The notes under the pieces are model-generated. The model saw nothing but the letters and a program-made list of their open reading frames with translations. It made no database searches and had not been told where the DNA came from. The position numbers and the translations under genes were made by a program. Of a stretch of DNA of 64,000 nucleotides, positions 34,011 to 46,300 are shown piece after piece. Within the stretch, counting starts at the first letter, position 1. Every line of letters begins with the position of its first letter. Source of the DNA: Pyrrhosoma nymphula (lineage: Eukaryota; Arthropoda; Insecta; Odonata; Coenagrionidae); contig OY754333.1 in assembly GCA_963573305.1 (NCBI GenBank), positions 15,832,599-15,896,598 on the forward strand, in the 5' to 3' direction.

Positions 34011-35659
34011 CATGAATACTAAGAAATATTAAGAAAATTTACGAAGTGTAGCCCAATACAGATAAGAACACCTCTATGTGTTTCCGTTCAATATTTTGAT
34101 AGAACATATAAGAAATTCACGTAAATGACATATTCCAAGAAGGCTTAAAAATATAAGTCGATGACTGGTCAGAAATCTAGAGGCATCTGTCGGCAGTTGT
34201 GATAACACATGGGTTCGCCTAATACAGCTTTAGATACCACCAGCACTCAAACCTTCAAAGGATTGACCTCCGACTAATAAAGTACCATGTTTCCCTTTTT
34301 AAATAACCTTTTATTTTGATCTATGGTATATCAATATTAACCACTATTCAGTTAAAGAAAAGCTCACTTGGAAAGAAATTTAAGGGTTCCTTTGGATAGC
34401 TCGTTAGATCTATATGGAATGTGCATGGGACTGGAATCTGACGTCTGCCCAACATGCTTGATAAAAGTCAAAGCACTAATCGATCACCGCTCAATAACTT
34501 GTGGACTTCAACGACGTAGTCCCTCAGGCAATAGTAGCTTCCGTCTGGTACATTCACATTTGGAGCAATCACAGGACAGAGTTGGGTAATATTGACATTG
34601 GTCCACCCACTGGCAATAATTCCTTTACGAAAGGTCAGCATCGTCCTGGATGGGCAATATTACACTCGAACATATAACATGTGTGCCCGATGGAAAGGTA
34701 TCATGTGTTTAAAACTTTTAGAAATATTTAAGAACTGTTAAACTTCATCGATACAACTAAAAATGTATAATACACGTCTGAAAAGAATATTGCTCCATTC
34801 CTTTGAATGTATTACTCTCAACTCAAACATAATCATTCACGTGAAACTATTTTAGGCAGCTTTAACGACAGAACAGTAAATAAATCTCGAGAAAACAAAT
34901 TCCCAATACTTTACCCAAAACGAATTTCTTTTGAAACAAAAACGAGTACCCAATCAATAAGCCTCCAAAAACATGATATCAGGTGCTCACGTAAAAGTAC
35001 TCCATTATTTTCAAGAAATATTCAACGATGACATCTTAGTTTAACGTTGTTCGTAGTCCAACGTAGTCGAACTCGTAGTCATAGCAGCTTATTCACCCGC
35101 GAGTGCTAAAACAACGGATACATTTCGGGGAAATAAGTCGTAATGTAGTAAGTGTGCATAACACCAGTCGAAGAAATTCGCGCGTCTATGGTACTCGGTT
35201 TCGATTTATTTCATTGTTCTATCTTAACTTTCGTCATCGGAAATTGCATACGCATGGTTAATCATTCTCAGAATGGGAAGAAGTTTTTCGGAGAGGGAAA
35301 CTTTTGACAATATTTAGCTATTTCAGATAAATCAATATAGGTCTTGTATTTCCTATATCTTGACTAAAGCTAAAACAAGCACTTTTTTATTACGCTCCCC
35401 ATAAATTACGTTGCAACTTTACTTCACTTGGTGAAGAACATCTCTTCCTCAGCATACATCACCTTTACATAATTACAGATACTGAAAAATTGAATATGGC
35501 AATATGCCACTAAATTTATTTCAATAAGTTTTTATTTACCATGGTATCTCATCATGAACACGCTTTTGCCCATTAACAACATGTTTCTTATCAAATATTT
35601 TCCTGAGTACGTTTTAAGATATTCCTCGCGGTTAAGAGAAAGTAAAAAATAAATTTGTA
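34011..35659. other. AT-rich DNA
   Basis: Nothing recognised. A 73-codon plus-strand frame at 34368-34589 has no family signature. Confidence 0.4.
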
Positions 35660-35730
35660 AAATGTTTCAACAGTTTATTCGCACAGTACAACCGGTTTCA
35701 TCCGTTGGGTCACCATCACGTACAACCTAT
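35660..35730 (-). repeat. Penelope-type 3' end with hammerhead-like core
   Basis: The minus strand reads TGATGGTGACCCAACGGATG, then AAACCGGTTGTACTGTGCGA, then ATAAACTG. The order TGATG-stem-GAAACCGGTTGT-AATAAA is the common 3' terminal phrase of Penelope-like elements, derived from a minimal hammerhead. Only the terminus remains and stem III is not closed. Confidence 0.55.
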
Positions 35731-38635
35731 TTCTTTCAATATGCGAGAATTCAACCCAATTACGATGAATAGCATTCATTCCTTTGCAGGAATTTCTCAA
35801 TTGAACTATATTATTAATACAATTATTACTGTCTTACTTACCAGTTTTTAATAAGTAATGGGTCCGAATATTTTTAACGTAGGTAATACACAAAAGAGCA
35901 TTAAAAGGCCTAGTAGAAGAGGCACTATGCTACAAATTTCAAACAACTAATCGGTTTAAATTGATATTTTTTTTTAATCGAATGGCTCCCAAAGCCATTG
36001 CTTTTTTTCTTCCCGAGTCTTTCGAGCCTCCACCCGCAGTCTAGACACCAGCACTCAGCAGTTATCTCTCGCTGCGTTAAACATTAATTGAACTGGAGAC
36101 CTTTCAATTCACCAAAATTGTTAATTAATGAATTTTTACCTCTATAAATGGTACATGAGAACGACTCATTAACTGTTAGCATGAAACGTCGACAGTTCAG
36201 ATGCAATTGCCAAAGCTAAATACAGTTCCACGGAAAGAATTTCAAATGTGCGCTCCGTAAACAACGTTGCCAGTTCATTAAACCATTGTGATATTATCTC
36301 GGAATAGCTATATGGTTAAGCCCACCGCAAATTGTTCAGAACAGCGTGAATGACGAAGAGCAGGAATTCAAAGGAAAAAGCGCTCACGTTTGCTAACTGC
36401 ACTCAAACCTGTAATTGCCTATTGGGTTTTTAAGATCCGGAAATGCGTGCAAAACAAATGAACAGGGAGCACAGTATTCCAAACTTTGCGAAACCGATTT
36501 TTCCAGGCAGAGCCAGGGAAGAGATTATGCTTGAACTGAGACCTTAACTGTAAGCACGTAAATTATATCGGCGTGTTTTTGACTCACACTGGCGTGGGAC
36601 TCGTGGACAGTTACGAATTTTTCCTCCCCTTGAGGAGAAAAAAGCCTGCCGATTCCACGCAGCAAGTTCAAAGTTGGATGACAAATGAATTAAAATTGCA
36701 AAAGAGATCGAAAGAGCAACTGTGCCAACACGTTTAAAACTCTCACAGATCGAAGCCTTTGCGGAACTTACTTAGTGAATATATGGAGGGGGTAGGTAAA
36801 AAAATCTAAAGCCTAGGCGAGGCTGGCAAATTGATAGATAATGACTTCATGAAGTGAGGTTATATTGAGACTAATCTCTTGTAAGATGGTTGATTTAGGT
36901 AAAAGCATTTATAGTAACCTTATATAACGGACATAAAATATTGATGCAAAAGAAAATAATAATAGCAAACAAACTGAGAAAGGAGTTTTGCAGCTAAATA
37001 TGTAGAGAGAAAATTCATGAATTTGCATAGCCAATAGTTGTACGCATTACTTAGTTTAAAAACTATAAAAAAGCATGATAGTACATAAAATATTAGCCAA
37101 AAAAGGAAACATAGAATCCTTATATAATCATATATCGTGTAATATTTGCCTCTTCCACCGTTAAAGAATTTCAATGCCATTTTCATTGCGTTACTTTTGG
37201 GAAAGAGGGGCTCAAATATCTACGACAAAACCCTACCTTTTCTCATTACTTTTCAGAAAAAAATTGACTTAGCGTTGCATGGAGCTGAATACGAGAGTGG
37301 GTGAAAAAGTAAAAAATGCATATTTATACCACATCCGAGTTAAATTTTAAAAAACTGATACTGGCAAGAATGACTTCGCGGAAATCAAATATGAATTGAA
37401 CGAAGGCACCTTTGCAGGCTAGAATTTTGCTTTGGTAGCTGCAGTTATTAGCAAACAAGTTCGTTTTTAATGAAAAAACATGTTAGTACAATAGGGTAGG
37501 TGCTGTACTCGGCTTCTCGGGCTTGGGTAAGTTCATTTATACTTATATTCCTATCATGGAATTTTCTTTCGGGAAATACAGTCTTGATTAGCTACTTGTG
37601 CTAGGCCTAGCGAACTGAACTATTTTAAACAATATCATCGATACTGCCTTTTCCTTCTTTCTCGTCTTTTCCGGCACATTCACCCATGACTTTCTAGGTC
37701 CACCCTTTCAGCACACATAACTCTCTCCTTGAGCATAAATTTGTATCGCTATTTGACTCTCATCCGTTTTATTTAAAAAGTTGTAATTCAACATTGAAAA
37801 TGAAAAGAAAACGTTAATTAAAAGTATTAGTCGACTCATCTGTTTATAATTTACATAGTGTATAACTCTTGATTTCCATTAGCTCAGGCTCATCATCAAT
37901 TCGAGCGGTAATATTTAAACTACTGAAACAAAACTGCCATCATAAATGCTAAAACAAGAATATATGAAACAATTTAAGGTCGGTAATGATACGCGCAGCA
38001 GAGACAAGATCGGACACAACAAGAAGCAACAACTTTTTCAACATATCAGAAGAGAAAAAGCTGCAAAGAATAGAGGTATGAGCAATGAGTGATGTGGAAA
38101 AGGGCACATATGTAAATCCGACAATATTATCACATAAATAGGCAATATAAGAGGAGCATCGAACAATAATTTCAACCGTATCAACGATAAAAATTGCAAG
38201 AAATCACCTTCCAGCCGCATAGAGTTACCTAAGAAGACCGAAGAAAACGTCTTAGCGACATGTTGACATGCCATCAAACCAATATGTTAAATAGAAAACT
38301 TGATGCTGTTCCAAACTTTTAATTTGTAAAAACCGACCATAGTTACATGAAATATATGCCATTATCAATGTATCGTGATATATATTCCGAAACCATGGTC
38401 GTATTTTATAAATTAAAATTGTGTAATGGAACCGAGCCAAGTTCTCTTTTATTTATCATTTTTCAAGCGAAAATTTCCAAACAAGTAACGTCTGAGAATT
38501 CTAATAGCATCGGAAAAGCGAACATGCAATTAGATAATCAAAGAAGAAGAAAAAACGAAAACGTCTCATTCCATGATTTGACCCATGCTATCGCATAAGT
38601 ACTTCCTTGATCCGGAGGAATGAAGAGTAAGGAGA
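35731..38635. other. AT-rich DNA
   Basis: No gene or repeat recognised. Confidence 0.4.
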
Positions 38636-38705
38636 GAGGAGAGAAGGGGGAGAGAAGGGGGAGAGAAGGGGGGTTGGGGAGAGGGTGAGGGAGGGAGAGA
38701 GCACA
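38636..38705 (+). repeat. Purine-only tandem repeat with quadruplex potential
   Basis: An 11-base unit GGGGGAGAGAA is repeated about three times, then GGGGGGTTGGGGAGAGGG. It offers at least five runs of three or more G separated by 2-6 bases on the plus strand, which satisfies the usual intramolecular G-quadruplex pattern. The flanks remain purine-rich from about 38620 to 38705. Confidence 0.8.
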
Positions 38706-40109
38706 AGAGTTGCGAGAGGTCGTAAAAATACAATTAGTCGATGGACCACCCCACGCCTCTTGGAACTCAACGGGAGTGGTAATCTGTGCCGACAGAGGAA
38801 GTAATCAAGGCTGGGGGGAATGTGTGGGAGAGCTGAAAGGGGGAGGTCTTTTTTTTATAGAGATAGAAGGGTTGGTTGGGGAGATCTGGGGAGTAGTTGT
38901 GATCGGCTGGAGATGAGTTCACTTGGGGATATAAGGAGATGGCGATGGACGATTTAGGTTTTTTTCACTCTTTGCTTTTCCAACGCGATATCGAAAGGAC
39001 GCGCTCAGGGATAAAGGATATGAAGGGCTGCCTTATACGCCTTATAACCGTTTTGTGTGTAGCTACCTTCGAAAGGGTGGGGCCTTTGAAAGGCGGAACT
39101 GGATCACATTTTTCCACCTCTACTTACCTCCTGTTTTTGTGCCCTCTTCGATATTGGAATACAACATCCTGGGGCGCCATCACGTTTCCTTTTTTCGCGT
39201 TTTCGTTATTATTATGCTAAACGCAAACCGCTTTGGAAGGGAAATTCTCACAGCTACTGTCCTCAGAATGCACTCAATCAGTTTAAACTGGTGATTCAAA
39301 GCACCTGACAAAATGTGAGTACTGACGATCACATGTTCGCTCTCATGCGCAAACTTTAAATATAACGATAACGCAAGTGCACGCGTATTGGAGAACCGTG
39401 ATTGCACCCCTGTTTGGTTGGCAAAGTATTCGGGACAGTCATAATAGATGGTAGATGGAAATTTGCGTCATTGAGGGCAGGCGGGCAGAAGGTTAATTTT
39501 AGCATTGGCCTACTCTTAACGAAAGGGACTAAGAGGCCCACAGATGGGAGGACGGAGTAGGTACTGAATTTGAAGAGCACTCCACACAGCGTCCAAGTAA
39601 AGAACGGGATTCAACTGTAGAACTCTCCGTCAACGCCGGGAGTTTCACCCGGGCCCTCTGAACATATCTTGTCTTACGAACCGCTAAAAAAAAACGAAAT
39701 TTTCGAGTTCGTAACTGTTTGCATATCTTGTTTTGACCTCTAGATACGTACTTATTCCCAGAATACGACCTGAGATGCTTGTCTAATACAGCGTATCACG
39801 AACTATATTGCGATTTGTTGCGATATGTGCTGGTTTTCGTGAACTTTTGCATGCATGTTGTCATTAGATATATGTAGATGTCTAAATCTATATTTAAAAG
39901 TGCAAAAATGGCATTATATCGATTTTTGGGCAATTTAATGCTATTTTAACACGTATCCATATGGAATATGGTATTAACTGCGTAATAAGTTTATTATATA
40001 TGCACCGTTTCTCTTCTCAACGACAAATAATACATTTCTTATTATTATAATTGTTGCTAACATATATCAAGGTGCCACGCTGAGTCCAATATTCCAAGAA
40101 AATATACAG
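38706..40109. other. Mixed-composition DNA without a recognised gene
   Basis: 38706-39160 is G-rich, with several overlapping plus-strand frames of no recognisable family. The remainder is AT-rich. A block near 39600-39665 contains a CCCGG inverted phrase but no convincing tRNA fold. Confidence 0.35.
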
Positions 40110-41640
40110 GCAGTCCCTGACCCTGGCGAAAATATAGCGTGAAGGGGGCGTCAATGAAGCTCCTATCGGAAAGTGAAGGAAGAGCTGACCAAGCCACAAA
40201 GGAGGGTGAACGGAGAGTCTGGGGAGCGTAAAGTGGAACACCGGAGAGTAAACGAAGCGTCGTCTTGGAGTGTTAACGGAGCGTAGACGGGGTAGAAACT
40301 ACCGCCTCTATTTACATTCTAAAAATTTCCTAAAAATAGTTTTCATTGAAGTAACGATGTAAAGAACACGATATATAAAAATTAAAACAATAAAAACTTA
40401 GGAAAACAGAGCAAAAAAAAGTAACTTATCACGGCATCGATCTCGTAACCTTTCCAGTCATAGTCGCTCACCTTAACCACTGGGCTATCACCACTGCATT
40501 TGTTTGTAGCGTTTCACAGAGTCTAACTCTTATTATATACCGTGACTTGTTTTTTTAAAGGTTTTTAGATGCTAGGATTTCACGAGTTTTTGCTTTTAAA
40601 TGACCAGTTAATATAATTTCCTATGAAGAACTGGGGATAATGTTGAGGAATAGTTCTTCTATGTTTCTTATAGTAGCATTTTCCTTGTTAATGTCGATGT
40701 TGTTCTACATTTTACTTTTCATGAGTACTATTCCTCATGACCTTGCTCATCCTCCAAGCATTTTATTCCACAACTGGAGAGATGTGAAGAGTATAAATGA
40801 GTGGAAGATGAACAATATATGTCATTATGTCATCACCACTCTATAATTATGCATAGGTATGCCATTTATTCAAATTAATTACCGCGACTATGCCTCGTGT
40901 ACGACTGCCTTGATTATGTTAGATGATTAACAAGTTAGGTGCTAAATACATAAGCTATGGAAGGTAATTTTTTATTTTCTATGCATAATTGCAAATAAGC
41001 AAACGTCCATGCCAAACATGCCATCAACCTTAATGAATCTTCATTTGAATACATGAAGTATGAAATACATGAAGAATACGCAGTTGGTACATCATGCACA
41101 TGTTTTTAAATACGATGTAGACATAATAACGCATTTCAGAGGGGAAATGTACGATCTGGCTAGCTACCAATTAATTAGTTACACCGTATGTTAATATTCA
41201 CTTCCTATCTAATATTACGAAGCGATCATTACCGTAGGTATGTTATTTAAGGTTAAGTTGTCCGTCAACGAAGGTACATACATCATGATACTAACTAAAA
41301 ATATAACATATTATTGGGACGTTTGAACAACCAGCTTTCATTTACACAAGCCTATTCTTAGAGCAAAAATAACAACTTTATCGTAGTAGTAGCAGTGAAA
41401 TCGAAGAGTAAACAAAATCATCAGACAACTCTTCGTTTCCTTCCCCGGAAGCGTTTTAGAAGTGTTGACGGGGAGACGAAAAACGAAGCGTCAAAGAAAC
41501 CATGAGGCACTCTCCGTTCGCTCTTGCGGAAGAGTTCGGGGAACGTGTTTGGAGTTAAAAATCTCGGAGAGTTATCGGGGAGTAAAGGAAGTTCCTCCAA
41601 GTGTATGGAACGCTGCCTCTACGCTAGGGCAAGCGTTCGA
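40110..41640. repeat. Region flanked by two similar GGAG/GCGT-rich blocks
   Basis: 40190-40285 and 41410-41600 both contain irregular repeats of phrases such as GAAGCGTC, GGAGTGTTAACGG or GAAGTGTTGACGG, GAGAGT and GGGGAG. A CAGGCAGTCCCTGA phrase opens the left block at about 40110, resembling the end of the MITE that follows. This may be one decayed DNA transposon of about 1.5 kb, but no transposase frame is visible. Confidence 0.3.
40425..40506 (-). repeat. tRNA-like SINE head
   Basis: The minus strand has a good RNA polymerase III A box, TAGCCCAGTGG, and about 35 bases later a B-box-like GATCGATGCC. The acceptor stem does not close, so this is a tRNA-derived SINE remnant rather than a gene. 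Confidence 0.4.
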
Positions 41641-41648
41641 TTTTTACC

Positions 41649-41977
41649 AGGGGAGTTACGTAAGCCTCGACTTAGGTAAATACGTACTTACGTAAGTGGC
41701 AACCTTACCCAAAAAATACGAGAGTTACGAAAGTTACGGATTTGGAAGGATGGTTCGCATCAAGGTTCAACTTTAAAGGTTTGCATGTACCGTAATGTTA
41801 GTAAGAGATGGCCTTCCCTATATTTCTCCGAATTGACCGTAATCTTGAAAGCACAGACTCAGTTACGGAGTAATTTTTGACTCCTTTTTTTTCGACTTCT
41901 GTAAATTCCGACTAACGTAAATTTCGACTTACGCCGCTAGTGTCGGAACGCATCTATTACGTAACTCGGGAACTGCC
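41649..41977. repeat. Palindromic MITE-like element with TTACGTAA-rich ends
   Basis: The left end, CAGGGGAGTTACGTAA, is mirrored by the right end, TTACGTAACTCGGGAACTG. Inside are degenerate repeats of CGACTTACGTAAATT-type phrases on both strands. The CAG...GAGTTACGTAA end resembles pogo/Tigger-type mariner ends, but no transposase is present. Length is about 330 bp. Confidence 0.45.
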
Positions 41978-44589
41978 TTTATCTCAATATAATTTCTTCT
42001 AAATTTCGAATACAGCACCGAAAACTATAACCATACAATGATTTAATTAAGGAAAATAAATAATAAAATTTTATGTAAGTAATATTAAATTGAATAAATA
42101 AAAATATAATTCTCAAAAGGCATAAATAGATGCACTTAAATGACATGTGGTTCAAGAATGTTTTTTACGGAAAAATAATATTAAAATATGCAATTAATGA
42201 CACACGATTACCGCTCCAGCCACCTTGATGCAGACTGAAATGTGGAAAGAAATTTTAGTCACGTAATATGAGCAGCACAGGCATGGTCTATTTTCCCCAA
42301 TATTTATGGATCTGGAAATTGATAAACTGACAGAAGATAAATCCCAAATCTCCCAAAAGATAAAATGGAAAGCTGTGTTTTGAGATGACATGAACAAACC
42401 AACTTCGAGGGATGGAGTACCACTGCGCTTACTTTATTATGAATGATTCATGTGAATAGTCAGTAACCTTAAAACCTGCCTTCTCGAACGCGCGCTTGGA
42501 GGGAATAACAAAACTTTCTGCAAAAAAGAAACCTGCCAATTATATGCGCATAGTTTAATGTTTTAATTAACTATAGGTCACTCTATAATTGGCGTGCGAA
42601 AAATAAACTTCACCTTCAGCCGCGAGTTCTGGGCATTATTGTCCACGGAGAGGTTTGTGGTTACCTTAAAGCGTCAAATATGACATCAGCCGCCATTTTC
42701 AAAGTCTATCTCAACATTCACGTTAACGGTTCACGGCTGATGCCGACACATGCACATTGCGCGCCGGTAAACATTATTAATTGTTCAGCCTTCTACGTTA
42801 AGAAGGAGGCCATAATCTTACTCATCCATTCTCATTCTACAATTAGCGCGGAAATATTTCCGCGAAATCAGTATTAACTATATTTAAAACGCTGATGCAC
42901 GGAGGTGGTATCTATACGGACGACGCCTGCCCAATGACCTAAAGCATCTTAAAACGAATTCGTGGACGTTAATGTCAATCATGATAAACGCTCCATGTTT
43001 TTGCCAGTCGCAAACCTGACTCAGAAACATCATGATTCTATGAATCTATCAATCACCCTTCTTCGTTTACGACTATCACATCTCAATACGCAAAGGCAGC
43101 TTTCAACTTGGAAGTTTACTTACATGCAAATGATAAGTGTAGTGATTCTCGACTTGTATCACTTGTGACTTTCTGAAAATCGTTCTGCTTGCACGTTGCT
43201 TCTAGCTTATCCTAATATAAAACAGATTTATGGAAGTAAGCATAGTATGTATGGCATTTTTGAAAATTGCCGTATTAAGGGAATCAATGTATGTGTTCAC
43301 CACACACCTCCATTCCAAATGTCAGCATTGGGTTTATTTAATTTTAATTAATGAGTTAATGTATTGAACATAAAATGATTTAATTAATGAGTTAATTTAA
43401 ATTTAAAATTAATTAAAGCCTACTATTATTGAATTACCTTCAATGTAGAAAGTCATCGTGAGGTTTATTAATTTCTTTTATTAAAAATTATACAAATTAG
43501 TCTGTAAAACATGTTAAGAACGAATATTAATTTATTTCTTATTTTTCAACGAAAACAAATTCATGAATTTTTCATTCAAGTAATCTCAAGCAAAAAAAAT
43601 ATTTAAACCTAAAAATAAATATTAATATTCATAGCAATAAGTCCTCCAATTAATTGATTGTTCGCTCACATTTGTAATCCCCGATCACGGCCCTGTGATC
43701 GGAATTTCACCGGATACTATGCGATATAATCACATAATCAAAATGATACATGCGGGAAAAATAAAAGCCATTCTATTTTTCGTCATGTTGAAACCGTGGT
43801 CGACAGTTTACCCATTATAAACGTATAAATCCGTGCACGCATATCAAAGTACCTTAAAGAATATCACGTAAAGTAGTCGACGTATCTATCGATATATCAG
43901 GACATCGCATATATCGCCAGTCACTCCACATCGCACATATCCACACAACTCAAAAGAGCTTGAGGGCAGAAATTGAACGCCCTCTCCCTCATATACCCCC
44001 ATTTGTTCACCTGAGCGGCATTCCCCCTCACTTCGCCGCCGAGTGATCACCTCCTCTCATGTTTCCCGCCTTCATCCTCGCTTCCTTCACTTGACGGATC
44101 CCGGGAGCGCTCCTCAATAATCCTCACTCCTCCACATCCTATCTACGGCCTCCTCCTCAATCTCCCTATCCTTTGATCCCCCTTCGTCTCACTCATGACC
44201 TTCCTTCTTCTTCCCTTTTGTCGTATCTTATTCACATCCGTCTCCCCTTTCCAAACCCCGCTAAAACCCCATACCGAACCTGGATTCCGGGGAGAAATTG
44301 AGTAACCGAAGCATCACGACGCGTCTTATGCCGACCCTTTCACAGTTTACTTACCACACACCTCTTCCTATCTTTTCATTATTTTCATTCAAAACAAACC
44401 TGCAGTAAGGTTTCACCAGATGGTAAGAACAAAATACTACAGATAAATAAGCATTCCTTAAAACAAAACAGCGAACCTATAGTTACAAATGACGTCATGC
44501 ATAGAAAGAAATCACATGCACTTTATCCTTTTATTGATCTCCGTTGTCAATTTCTTTTGTAATTTTATTTTTAAACAACCTTTATTTGG
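41978..44589. other. Mostly AT-rich DNA; C-rich from about 43970
   Basis: No gene recognised. Two copies of TTTAATTAATGAGTTAAT lie 36 bases apart near 43343 and 43379, a small tandem repeat. The segment 43970-44340 is C/T-rich, with open frames that look compositional. Confidence 0.4.
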
Positions 44590-44734
44590 TAGTTACCGGT
44601 TACTTCGGCACTGGTACTGCGATGCCTGTTTGACTCTCTGAGTTCAGTGTTCTCTCTATTCTACCGGTCTAAATTCTCCATCACTCTTAAGTCCAGCTCG
44701 CGACTCACATTCCGTACTTAGGGGACTATTTGCC

Positions 44735-45580
44735 ATGGGTCCAAAAGTCAGGGGAAAGTCCCGTAAATCACCGTCTCGGCGATCTCGATCCCGTTCGCCG
44801 GCGACTTCTTCCACGGCTTCCGGCCTTGGTCCGGGCCAAGAACCTGTGGCGGGTAACAGCCGAGGTAGAGCTACCAGTCGTGGCCGCTCTCTCTCTCTCT
44901 CACTTTCCCTCTTCTCCGGGGAACCACCGGCCGCCGTTGCCATTCCAGAGAGCCAACAAGTTTCGGTATGCGTGCACCTTCTTACATCGCAGATCTCGTC
45001 CATAGAGCAGCGATTTTCTCAATTATTTGAACCTCCTCCACCGGAGTGCCCGGGAATCCCCCTGGCCTCCACCCCCAAATCTTGGGCGTCCCTTCGCCGG
45101 GATCCCCCGGCAGGCTTCCTTCCTCTTCCGGCGGACGATGAATGTTTATGGGTGGCATATATCCTCAAGGACAACCTGGGCTCACAGCGCCTAACCAAGC
45201 GGGATGGCCATGAGATTGAAACTCTTCTAGCTATATCGGCCGATTCGGGCGTTCATGGATGGGTAACAGCCATGAAACTAAACACCGGCGTGGCCGAGGT
45301 CCTCCGTGTTCCCGAGACGCTCCTCCAAGTACCAGTCTTCGTCCGCCCAGCGCCTCCTCGCGCAGCGACATACCCACTTCCGGCGCCCTCTTCCGCACCC
45401 TACAGACCGCGCGGCCCACTAGCAGCCGGGGCCGACGACAGCCGGGTCTCGCGCCCCGAGCCCCCGCACGGCGGCGCTAAGACGACGCAGCCCACGGTCA
45501 CCCCACATGAAACCACCCAGCAACCAGCTTTGCTCCACTTGCCGGACCCAGCGTCTCCGGGTCCACCGGAACGCCTTTAG
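44735..45580 (+). CDS. Gag-like protein of the DIRS-like element
   Basis: An open frame of 281 residues. Residues 1-30 are an Arg/Ser-rich basic stretch (RGKSRKSPSRRSRSRSP), followed by an SL-repeat encoded by a CT microsatellite at 44884-44902. A more globular middle part (about 90-195) contains CLWVAYILKDNLG and the HEIETLLAIS helix, and the tail is Pro/Arg-rich. The position before RT and the basic nucleic-acid-binding N-terminus suggest a gag role; no zinc knuckle is seen. The frame probably continued past 45580 through a frameshift into an acidic Ser-rich segment (45590-45950). GC-rich codon use differs strongly from the flanks. Confidence 0.55.
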   Translation: MGPKVRGKSRKSPSRRSRSRSPATSSTASGLGPGQEPVAGNSRGRATSRGRSLSLSLSLFSGEPPAAVAIPESQQVSVCVHLLTSQISSIEQRFSQLFEPPPPECPGIPLASTPKSWASLRRDPPAGFLPLPADDECLWVAYILKDNLGSQRLTKRDGHEIETLLAISADSGVHGWVTAMKLNTGVAEVLRVPETLLQVPVFVRPAPPRAATYPLPAPSSAPYRPRGPLAAGADDSRVSRPEPPHGGAKTTQPTVTPHETTQQPALLHLPDPASPGPPERL

Positions 45581-45695
45581 GAAAAGGGCGGATGATGACC
45601 CGCAACTCTTCACGGAGTTCTTAGCCTAGCAAGACTCAGGTGAGCCAGATGATGTCATCTCTTTACCTGACTCCTTTGTCTCCACCATTCTTAGT

Positions 45696-46300
45696 GTGGT
45701 ATCCTCCAATTCCGGGGTGAGCTCCGGCTCTTCCATATCCAGCGGTTCTTCGAGTGCCTCCGTCCGCAGCTTAGACGACTCCTTTGGTGCTTCTCATCCC
45801 TCGAGCAGCGAAAGCGACGAAGCTGACGATCCTGATGACTTGTCAGAGATGTCTAACGGCCCGATTTTCGGAGTTATTCCACCTCCTACGGGCCCAGAAC
45901 TTCCACCGTTTGAGGAGATACTAGCCGTCGAAGCACCAGCACAAGGTCATCTATGCGCATGCACCATCTTCCCCCAGAGGCTGTGTTTCCATACAAAAAC
46001 ACCGATGTGCTGGAGCTAGTGATTGTGGGGGCAAATGTCCCAAAGCCTAGAAATGCATCTCATTTCTTTGCTTCTTCTCCATTATTCATTACATTATCCA
46101 ATTACTTAAGTGCTTTGTGTGACGCGGGCGTTCTGAAACGCGCCAAACCCACGCATTCCGGGCGCGCCTTATCCCTAATGCCTCCGGTGGAGTGTGTCTT
46201 ATCCATGGCTTGTCCCCATGGACAAAATTCCATGAAAACCGAAATTTCAGTTGAAGGACGCCGCATCTGCGATGCGGGCACTCCCGTGCAATAGTTTTCT
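45696..46300 (+). pseudogene. Gag tail and N-terminal RT of the DIRS-like element
   Basis: The first frame (45696-46019) is a Ser-rich acidic segment (SSSESDEADDPDDLSEMS) ending in a Pro-rich PPPTGPELPPFEE phrase. Near 45960 a second frame takes over, reading HLPPEAVFPYKNTDVLE and LSNYLSALCDAGVLKRA, which looks like the region leading into the RT fingers. A further shift near 46160 gives LIHGLSPWTKFH. At least two frame changes are needed, so it is not translatable as one protein. Confidence 0.6.

Noticed and set aside
39590..39670. tRNA-like structure around a CCCGG phrase
   Set aside because: Only a B-box-like phrase; no A box at the right distance and no cloverleaf.
40425..40506. Functional tRNA gene on the minus strand
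   Set aside because: The acceptor stem does not close and the B box is degenerate; kept only as a SINE-like remnant.
44656..45003. 115-codon minus-strand frame
   Set aside because: Antisense to the Arg/Ser-rich gag-like ORF; composition only.
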